DNA of 6,658 bases, taken from the NCBI GenBank assembly GCA_025927935.1, contig JAICKM010000388.1, positions 1 through 6,658 on the forward strand. The letters are read 5' to 3'. The position numbers and the translations under genes were made by a program. Positions 1-5,006 of this stretch are shown here, one piece after another; position 1 is the stretch's first letter, and the number at the start of each line of letters is the position of its first letter. This DNA comes from Chloroflexia bacterium (GTDB taxonomy: Bacteria; Chloroflexota; Chloroflexia; QHBQ01; JADMIH01). Under the pieces are notes generated by a model, which saw only the letters and a program-made list of their open reading frames with translations, did not search any database and was not told where the DNA came from.

Positions 1-1
1 T

Positions 2-127
2 GAGCAGAAAGAGACCCGGTGGATTATCACCGCGATGATACAGCATGACCTCTACCATGCGGGCGAGATCAACCACCTGCGCTCCTTGCACCGGCAGACT
101 GACCGCTGGGCTTACGATACAGGCTGA
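2..127 (+). CDS. DinB-superfamily protein, C-terminal 41 residues (5' end outside window)
   Basis: The reading frame is open from the left edge and stops with TGA at 125-127, giving 41 residues. They contain IQHDLYHAGEINHLRSL, which matches the last helix of DinB/YfiT-type four-helix-bundle proteins, where an HxxxH pair (here His15 and His19 of the fragment) supplies part of the metal site. The family holds damage-inducible proteins of unclear role and metal-dependent thiol (mycothiol or bacillithiol) transferases, and the fragment does not say which. The start, the first metal ligand and the promoter lie upstream of the window. The next gene is 120 bp away on the same strand, so co-transcription is possible but not evident. 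Confidence 0.72.
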   Translation, partial: EQKETRWIITAMIQHDLYHAGEINHLRSLHRQTDRWAYDTG

Positions 128-247
128 GGCCGTCCGCATATCGCCGCTGCTCTACGATCCATAAAATATTGCACGTCCAAATTTTCTTGATTAACTCACT
201 GCTTATTCTGCGGCGATGCCGGCAGCCTGTTAGGGGAGGGAGATCCT
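128..247 (+). promoter_or_regulatory. AT-rich gap with a probable promoter for the SDR-like gene
   Basis: About 50 bases of this gap (roughly 161-210) are clearly richer in A/T than anything else nearby. They contain TAAAAT at 162-167, which is 5 of 6 to a -10 hexamer, and TATTCT at 204-209, which is 4 of 6. Neither has a convincing TTGACA partner at 16-18 bp, so no exact promoter is assigned. A strong Shine-Dalgarno tract, GGGGAGGG at 233-240, sits 7 bases before the ATG at 248 and fixes that start. No hairpin followed by a T run is visible after the upstream gene. Confidence 0.35.
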
Positions 248-1117
248 ATGCAACGCATCGCGGTGGCCGGCGCAACCGGTGTGCTAGGACGGGCGCTGGT
301 GCCGCTGTTGCTGGCGGCGGGCTATGAGGTGCGCGCGCTCACGCCCTCGACGGTGAAGGCCGCCGATCTGGCGATGGCAGGAGCGGAGGTGCTGGAGTGC
401 GATTTGCTCGCCCCGAGCAGCGTGGCCCGGCTGCCGGATCTGGTGGCCGGTTGTGCCGCGGTCGCGCATATCGCCACCGCGATCCCGCGCAATTCCCGCG
501 CGCCGGGCGCCTGGGACGTGACCACCCGGCTACGCACCGAGGGCACGCGCCGCTTGCTCGATGCCGCGCTGACGGCCGGGGTCCGGCGCTATATCCAGCA
601 GAGCATTGTCATGGCCTATCCCGACGGCGGTGACCAGGTGCTGGACGAAGCTACGCCGCTGGATCCCTCACCGGCCCGCGCTTCCACTTGCGGCCCGGTC
701 ATCACCATGGAAGGCATGATCCGGGAGATGCCGCCGTCGCGCCTCGCCTGGTGCATCTTGCGTGGCGGCGTGTTTGTCGGACCGGGCACCTTCCAGGACG
801 GCATTATCGCCAGGCTGCGCGCCGGAACCGAGGTCGTGCCGTGTGATGGTCGCAGTTTCGTCTCGCTGGTCCATGTGGCCGACATGGCGGCGGCGATCCT
901 GGCCGCCGTGCGCCATGCGCCGGGCGGGTCCACCTTCAACATCAACGCCGATCCCTTGCGCCAGGGCGCCTACCTGGACGAACTGGCGGCGCGCAGCGGC
1001 GCCCCGCCGCCGCTCCGCGACCCTACCCGCCCGTGCCCGCCCTCCTTTCGTTGCAGCAACGCGGCGGCTCGTGCGACCTTACATTGGGCGCCGGAACACG
1101 GCATCTGGCCGTCCTGA
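248..1117 (+). CDS. Extended SDR-like NAD(P)-binding protein (epimerase/dehydratase family), catalytic YxxxK absent
   Basis: A 289-residue soluble protein, close to the usual 290-330 of NAD-dependent epimerase/dehydratase relatives. Residues 3-14 form the first beta strand and dinucleotide loop, with AGATGVLG (Gly8, Gly11 and Gly14 of GxxGxxG). CDLLAP near residues 51-56 and AHIATAIP near 73-80 are the next Rossmann landmarks. YIQQSIVMAY at 115-124 matches the strand carrying the catalytic Ser (Ser119). LRGGVFVGPG at 171-180 and VHVADMA at 208-214 are typical of the substrate half. At the place of YxxxK the sequence reads CGPVI (Cys148, Ile152), so the proton-relay Tyr/Lys pair is missing. 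That points to an atypical SDR with another chemistry or a binding/regulatory role. The substrate cannot be told. The start is supported by the strong Shine-Dalgarno tract at 233-240. The gene seems to be its own unit. Confidence 0.85.
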   Translation: MQRIAVAGATGVLGRALVPLLLAAGYEVRALTPSTVKAADLAMAGAEVLECDLLAPSSVARLPDLVAGCAAVAHIATAIPRNSRAPGAWDVTTRLRTEGTRRLLDAALTAGVRRYIQQSIVMAYPDGGDQVLDEATPLDPSPARASTCGPVITMEGMIREMPPSRLAWCILRGGVFVGPGTFQDGIIARLRAGTEVVPCDGRSFVSLVHVADMAAAILAAVRHAPGGSTFNINADPLRQGAYLDELAARSGAPPPLRDPTRPCPPSFRCSNAAARATLHWAPEHGIWPS

Positions 1118-1142
1118 CTGGCAGATTAGGGAACCAATCGTG

Positions 1143-1148
1143 TATAAT
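1143..1148 (+). promoter_or_regulatory. Candidate -10 element (TATAAT) for the rodA-type gene
   Basis: A perfect TATAAT lies in the 85-bp gap between the SDR-like gene and the rodA-type gene, an uncommon hexamer in DNA this GC-rich. It would place transcription start near 1155 and leave a leader of about 48 bases before the ATG at 1203. No good -35 hexamer is found 16-18 bp upstream (GGCAGA at 1120-1125 is poor), and the TG before it is one base off for an extended -10. The call therefore rests on the hexamer and its position. Confidence 0.42.
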
Positions 1149-1202
1149 CGTGAAGACTTACCGCATTGGGCGAGAAAGGTCTGCCGCTAACCCAGGATCG
1201 TT

Positions 1203-2375
1203 ATGTACCGAGTTACCGCATCGCAAATCAATATCGGCGCCCGAACGTTCACCAGCCGGTGGGCTACCTTCGACTTCATCCTGCTCCTTTCCACCCTGGC
1301 CGCGTGCGCTTTCGGCGTGGCCATGGTCTATAGCGCCACCCACGGCCTGGGGCCGGAGCCGTTGTCCTGGTCCAACCTGGCCGTGCAGCACGCCTTCAAG
1401 GCGCTGATCGGCTTCGTGCTGATGCTCATGCTCACCCAGGTGGAATACCACATGCTGGCGAGCTTCGTCTGGCCGCTCTACGCGGGCATGGTGGGGTTGC
1501 TGGCCCTGACCACGGCGCTGGGGCACACGGCGGGCGGCGCCACGCGCTGGTTTAAGCTCGGCGATTTGCCGGTGCAGCCCAGCGAGATCGCCAAACTCGT
1601 GCTGGTGCTGACCCTGGCGAAGTATCTCAGCGACAACGAAAAACGCACCGACCGTATCACCGTCTATATCGGCAGCCTGATTATCGCCGGAATCCCCATG
1701 GCGTTGATCTTCAGCCAGCCCGACCTGGGCACGGCCAGCGTCTGCGGCGTGATCTGGTTGGTCATGGTCGTGACGGCGCGTTTGCGCTGGATCTTTCTCG
1801 CCGGCTCGGTGGTGCTGGGCGTCCCGGCGGCGTGGGGTGCCTGGACCTACCTGATCACTACGATGCCCGACAAGTTCCAGTACATGCAGGACCGTCTGCT
1901 GATCTTCTTGCACCCGGAAAGCGATCTGTACGGGCAGGGCTATAACATCCTACAGGCGCGGATCAGCATCGGGGCGGGCGGCTTGTTCGGCAAGGGCTTT
2001 TTGGCCGGCACGCAGAGCCAGTTGCACTTTTTGAAGGTGCAGTACGCCGACTTCATCTTCTCGGTGATCGCTGAGGAGTTTGGCCTCATCGGCTGCCTGG
2101 CGTTGATCGCGCTGCTCTACGTGATCGTCATCCGCTATCTGCACATTGCCATGAACGCGCCCGACAGCTACGGCACCTTGATCGCCGTGGGCCTGGCGAC
2201 CTGGCTGGGCATGCATATCTTCGTCAACGTGGGCATGAATCTGAGCCTGATGCCGGTGGTCGGCATCCCGCTGCCGTTTATCAGCTATGGCGGGTCGTCC
2301 ATGCTGAGCTTGCTGGCAGCACAGGGACTCTTGCAAAGTATCGCGCTCCGCTCACGCAAAGTCATATTCGGGTGA
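1203..2375 (+). CDS. rodA: RodA-type SEDS peptidoglycan glycosyltransferase
   Basis: A 390-residue polytopic membrane protein of the FtsW/RodA/SpoVE (SEDS) family, which polymerises lipid II into glycan strands together with a class B penicillin-binding protein. About ten hydrophobic segments can be seen, starting near residues 24-43. Signatures in order: GATRWFKLG (112-120) with QPSEIAKL (125-132), SQPDLGTA (171-178), RLLIFLHPESD (231-241), IGAGGLFGKGFLAGTQSQL (256-274), ADFIFSVIAEEFG (282-294), and PVVGIPLPFISYGGSSM (351-367). Asp283 matches the essential Asp of E. coli RodA (TDFIF). The KGFLAGTQSQL and ADFIF wording is closer to RodA than to FtsW, so elongation rather than division is the likelier role. 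The FtsW/RodA split is not always clean outside Proteobacteria and Firmicutes. A modest AGGA at 1194-1197 precedes the ATG by 5 bases. No partner transpeptidase gene is in the window. Confidence 0.93.
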   Translation: MYRVTASQINIGARTFTSRWATFDFILLLSTLAACAFGVAMVYSATHGLGPEPLSWSNLAVQHAFKALIGFVLMLMLTQVEYHMLASFVWPLYAGMVGLLALTTALGHTAGGATRWFKLGDLPVQPSEIAKLVLVLTLAKYLSDNEKRTDRITVYIGSLIIAGIPMALIFSQPDLGTASVCGVIWLVMVVTARLRWIFLAGSVVLGVPAAWGAWTYLITTMPDKFQYMQDRLLIFLHPESDLYGQGYNILQARISIGAGGLFGKGFLAGTQSQLHFLKVQYADFIFSVIAEEFGLIGCLALIALLYVIVIRYLHIAMNAPDSYGTLIAVGLATWLGMHIFVNVGMNLSLMPVVGIPLPFISYGGSSMLSLLAAQGLLQSIALRSRKVIFG

Positions 2376-2427
2376 TTCGCGCGCCGCGTGGCGCATCCAT
2401 CTGTCATCTTTCGGGGGGGTTGCGGGA

Positions 2428-3012
2428 ATGTCGGGCATGAATTTCATGGACTCGTTGCGCAAGGGGTTGGACCGGGCCGGATTCGAGGCCGACAAGCTGA
2501 TGCGTTATAACCGGGTGCGCGCCGAGGCCGGGCGCCTCAATATCCAGGCGCGCGAGCAGATCCAGGCCCTGGGCGAGCGCGCGCTGGCCCTGCACAAGGC
2601 CGGCACGCTGCGCGACAGCGAACTGGAGGCCCTGGCCCGCGATATCACGGATTTGCAGAGCCGCGCCAAGCAGAAGGAAGACGAGGCCAACGCCATCCAG
2701 ACCGAGGATTGGGTCGAGCCGCCCGACGCTATCCCGGCGGCGCCCCCGCCCGCGGCGCCGGTCCAATCGGCGCCGCCGTCCCCCGCACCCAGTTATGCGC
2801 CTAGCTACACGCCTGCGCCGCCCACGCCGAGCTATACACCGCCCGCGCCACCCGCGCCGGCCTCCAATTATCCGGCGCGCCCGCTACCGCACCTGGAGGA
2901 CCAGGGCACCCGCCGCGTGCCTGCGCCCGGCCAGACCGACTATTGCCAGAACTGCGGCGCCCCGTTGCGCCCGCACGCCGCCTTTTGCGCCCAGTGCGGC
3001 GTGCGCGTGTAA
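2428..3012 (+). CDS. Coiled-coil / Pro-rich linker / zinc-ribbon protein of unknown function
   Basis: 194 residues in three blocks. Residues 5-92 are charged and helical, with a heptad-like spread of Leu/Ala and many Arg/Glu, likely a coiled coil. They resemble the N-terminal helices of small bacterial zinc-ribbon proteins annotated without function. Residues 97-155 are a low-complexity linker of Pro, Ala, Ser and Tyr with repeated PSYxP units (at 121, 125 and 134), probably disordered. Residues 171-194 form a C-terminal zinc ribbon, with Cys173 and Cys176 then Cys187 and Cys190 (CQNCG and CAQCG), a treble-clef-like four-Cys site. There is no signal peptide or membrane segment, so it should be cytoplasmic. 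ATG codons also occur at residues 4 and 7; the first was chosen because a G-rich Shine-Dalgarno tract (GGGGGGG at 2413-2419) lies 8 bases before it. The gene sits between rodA and gatC with short gaps and could share a transcript with either. Function is unknown; a protein-assembly or nucleic-acid contact role is speculation. Confidence 0.82.
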   Translation: MSGMNFMDSLRKGLDRAGFEADKLMRYNRVRAEAGRLNIQAREQIQALGERALALHKAGTLRDSELEALARDITDLQSRAKQKEDEANAIQTEDWVEPPDAIPAAPPPAAPVQSAPPSPAPSYAPSYTPAPPTPSYTPPAPPAPASNYPARPLPHLEDQGTRRVPAPGQTDYCQNCGAPLRPHAAFCAQCGVRV

Positions 3013-3086
3013 TCGCACCGCCCGCTGCCGCGCTGCTGCCGCCTGCCGGGTGGTGCCGGCCCATGACCGGAAGGAATCGCTGATTT

Positions 3087-3380
3087 ATGCTGACTACAGA
3101 AGAAGTCGCGCATGTGGCCCGCCTGGCCCGGCTCGACCTGGCGCCCGACGAAATGGAAACCATGCGCCGCCAGCTTTCGTCGGTGCTCGACCATATCAAC
3201 CGCTTGAACGAGGTGGACACCTCGGCCATCCCGCCCACGGCGCAGGTGTTCGCCCTGCGCGACGTGGTGCGCGCGGACACGCCGCGGCCCCCGTTCCCGC
3301 AGGCGGTGATGCTGGCGAATGCCCCCGCTGCCGCCGACGGCTGTTTCAAAGTGCCCGCCGTGCTGGATACCGAGGGCTAA
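3087..3380 (+). CDS. gatC: Asp/Glu-tRNA amidotransferase subunit GatC
   Basis: 97 residues, the normal length for GatC, the small subunit that wraps around and stabilises GatA in the GatCAB amidotransferase. That complex turns Glu-tRNA(Gln) and Asp-tRNA(Asn) into Gln-tRNA(Gln) and Asn-tRNA(Asn) in the cytoplasm. The N-terminal helix reads [17 protein letters not shown] (7-23), followed by [18 protein letters not shown] (29-46) with the conserved L-x-EVDT. Next come RAD (62-64, in place of the common lRxD) and the C-terminal signature LANAP with FKVPAVL (76-80 and 87-93), which inserts against GatA. The start is preceded by GGAAGGA at 3069-3075, a good Shine-Dalgarno at a slightly long 11 bases. 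It is followed 4 bases later by gatA, a classical co-translated pair. gatB is not adjacent. Confidence 0.96.
   Translation: MLTTEEVAHVARLARLDLAPDEMETMRRQLSSVLDHINRLNEVDTSAIPPTAQVFALRDVVRADTPRPPFPQAVMLANAPAAADGCFKVPAVLDTEG
3372..3376 (+). promoter_or_regulatory. Ribosome binding site that fixes the gatA start
   Basis: GAGGG lies inside the last codons of gatC, 8 bases before the ATG at 3385. It decides against the upstream in-frame ATG at 3319, which has no such tract and lies deep in gatC. The arrangement implies that ribosomes finishing gatC reinitiate on gatA, keeping the two subunits near equal amounts. Confidence 0.7.
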
Positions 3381-3384
3381 GCCG

Positions 3385-4893
3385 ATGGATAGCACCGATC
3401 TCAGCTATCTGGCGCTCCACGAGGTGCGTGCCCTGCTCGACCGGGGCGAAGTCTCCAGCCTGGAACTGACCGACGCCTGCCTGGCGCGCATGGCGGCGGT
3501 GGATGGAGCGGTACACGCTTTCCTGACTGTCACCGACGAACTGGCCCGCGCCCAGGCGCGCGCCTCGGATACCCGCCGCGCCAACGGCGTGGTCCTCAGC
3601 CCGCTCGACGGCATCCCGATGAGCCTCAAGGACATCCTGGTGACGGCGGGCATCCGCACCACCGCCGGGTCGCGCATGCTGGAGAACTTTGTGCCGCCCT
3701 ATAACGGTACGGTTGTGCAGCGCCTGCTCGACGCGGGCGCGGTGTTGTTGGGCAAGGTCAACCAGGACGAGTTCGCCATGGGGTCGAGTACGGAGAACTC
3801 GTATTTCGGCCCCACGCGCAACCCCTGGGATCTCACCCGTGTGCCGGGCGGCAGCAGCGGCGGCTCGGCGGCGGCGGTGGCGGCCGGTATGGGCTACTTC
3901 AGCCTGGGCACTGATACCGGCGGCAGCATCCGGCAGCCCGCCGCGCTGTGCGGCGTGGTCGGCGTTAAGCCGACCTACGGGCGGGTGTCCCGCTCCGGCG
4001 TGGTCGCTTTCGCCAGTTCGCTCGACCAGATCGGCCCGTTCGCGCGCAGCGCGCGTGACGCCGCCCTGGTGCTGGGCGTCATCGCCGGGCAGGATCCGCT
4101 GGATGCGACCACCGGACCGGAGCCGGTCGACGATTATGCGGGCGCGCTGACCGCCGATTTGCGCGGCTTGCGGGTGGGCGTGCCCCGCGAATACGCTGTG
4201 GATCGCTTGCCCGCTGAGGTAGGCGGGCCAGTGCGGACAGCCATCGCCCAGTTCGAGGCGTTGGGCGCGACGATACAAGAGGTGAGCCTGCCGCACTCCG
4301 AATACGCCCTGGCTGCCTACTATATCATCGCGCCTGCCGAGGCGAGCGCCAACCTGGCCCGCTATGACGGGGTAAAATATGGGTTCCGCGCCGAGGCCAC
4401 CGGCGCTGGCGCCGACGGCGCCGGGGTGGACCTGATGTCCAGGACGCGCGGCGCAGGCTTCGGCGCGGAAGTCAAGCGGCGCATCATGCTCGGCACCTAT
4501 GGGCTTAGCTCCGGCTACTATGATGCGTACTATAAAAAGGCCCAACAGGTGCGCACCCTGGTCGCTCAGGACTTTGCCGACGCTTTCACGGAAGTGGATC
4601 TGCTGCTTGGCCCGACATCCCCGACGCCCGCCTTCCGGGTGGGTGAGGTGGATGATCCGTTGCAGATGTACTTAATGGATATTTATACGATCCCCGCGAA
4701 TCTGGCCGGCATCTGTGGGGTGTCGGTGCCCTGTGGCTTCGCGGGCCGGCTGCCGATCGGCCTGCAAATCCTGGCGCGGCCGTTCGCGGAGGCAACGCTC
4801 TTGCGTGCGGCGCACGCCTATGAGGAGTCGACGCCCTGGCACCTGCGCCACCCGGAACTCCCGGTGGCCGCCGGCGGATTTGACCCATCGTAG
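3385..4893 (+). CDS. gatA: Asp/Glu-tRNA amidotransferase subunit A (glutaminase), GatA
   Basis: 502 residues, close to the usual ~485. GatA releases ammonia from glutamine (or asparagine) and channels it to GatB. It belongs to the amidase-signature family, and the Ser-cisSer-Lys triad is complete: Lys82 in SLKDI, Ser157 in the [11 protein letters not shown] loop (154-164) and Ser181 in [12 protein letters not shown] (175-186), with the spacing expected for GatA. Other hallmarks are [20 protein letters not shown] (123-142), [13 protein letters not shown] (193-205), [19 protein letters not shown] (365-383), KAQQVR (385-390) and [15 protein letters not shown] (428-442), where Asp432 is likely the glutamine-binding Asp. 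The frame is open upstream to an ATG at 3319, but that would overlap gatC by 62 bp and add 22 unfamiliar residues. The ATG at 3385 follows GAGGG at 3372-3376 by 8 bases and gives the normal N-terminus. Residues 338-347 are an Ala/Gly-rich stretch made from repeated GGCGCC-like DNA, probably a surface loop. Confidence 0.97.
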   Translation: MDSTDLSYLALHEVRALLDRGEVSSLELTDACLARMAAVDGAVHAFLTVTDELARAQARASDTRRANGVVLSPLDGIPMSLKDILVTAGIRTTAGSRMLENFVPPYNGTVVQRLLDAGAVLLGKVNQDEFAMGSSTENSYFGPTRNPWDLTRVPGGSSGGSAAAVAAGMGYFSLGTDTGGSIRQPAALCGVVGVKPTYGRVSRSGVVAFASSLDQIGPFARSARDAALVLGVIAGQDPLDATTGPEPVDDYAGALTADLRGLRVGVPREYAVDRLPAEVGGPVRTAIAQFEALGATIQEVSLPHSEYALAAYYIIAPAEASANLARYDGVKYGFRAEATGAGADGAGVDLMSRTRGAGFGAEVKRRIMLGTYGLSSGYYDAYYKKAQQVRTLVAQDFADAFTEVDLLLGPTSPTPAFRVGEVDDPLQMYLMDIYTIPANLAGICGVSVPCGFAGRLPIGLQILARPFAEATLLRAAHAYEESTPWHLRHPELPVAAGGFDPS

Positions 4894-5006
4894 GTCCGTT
4901 CATGTCGTTTGTACCGCCGCGGCGCCATAGCTGACGCACCTTTTGGCGCTAGTTGCCGGTACGCAACCTACATTATCTGTACTCGGAAAGAAGGACGGTT
5001 TTATTC
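4894..5006 (+). promoter_or_regulatory. Gap between gatA and the VanW gene with two small dyads
   Basis: Two inverted repeats are visible. GCGCCA at 4922-4927 pairs with TGGCGC at 4944-4949 around a 16-base loop. GTTGC at 4952-4956 pairs with GCAAC at 4963-4967 around CGGTAC. Neither is followed by a T run, so a standard Rho-independent terminator is not supported; the second looks more like a short operator-type palindrome. The bases 4968-4983 are AT-richer and hold weak -10-like hexamers (TACATT at 4969, TGTACT at 4978). A Shine-Dalgarno AGAAGGA at 4989-4995 precedes the ATG at 5007 by 11 bases. A separate promoter for the VanW gene is likely but not located exactly. Confidence 0.35.

Noticed and set aside
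1082..1172. 9-bp repeat CATTGGGCG at 1082-1090 and 1164-1172
   Set aside because: Too short to be meaningful, one copy is coding, and no further copies or symmetry support a regulatory site.
1158..1913. 251-codon minus-strand frame across the rodA start
   Set aside because: Very His/Gln/Asp-rich with no domain signal, typical of the complement of a membrane-protein gene.
2381..2394. GCGCC/GGCGC hairpin just after rodA as a terminator
   Set aside because: The stem is only 5 bp and no T run follows; common by chance at this base composition.
3045..3060. GCCGG/CCGGC hairpin before gatC as a terminator or leader structure
   Set aside because: A 5-bp GC stem without a T run, not distinguishable from chance.
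3319..3384. Upstream ATG extending gatA by 22 residues
   Set aside because: It lies inside gatC, lacks a ribosome site, and the added residues do not look like a GatA N-terminus.
2795..3469. 224-codon plus-strand frame spanning the zinc-ribbon gene end, gatC and gatA start
   Set aside because: Arg/Pro/Ala-rich shadow that overlaps three well-supported frames; no family resemblance.
3346..4545. 399-codon open frame on the minus strand across gatA
   Set aside because: It mirrors the codon pattern of gatA, has no recognisable motif and no Shine-Dalgarno case; gatA itself is certain.
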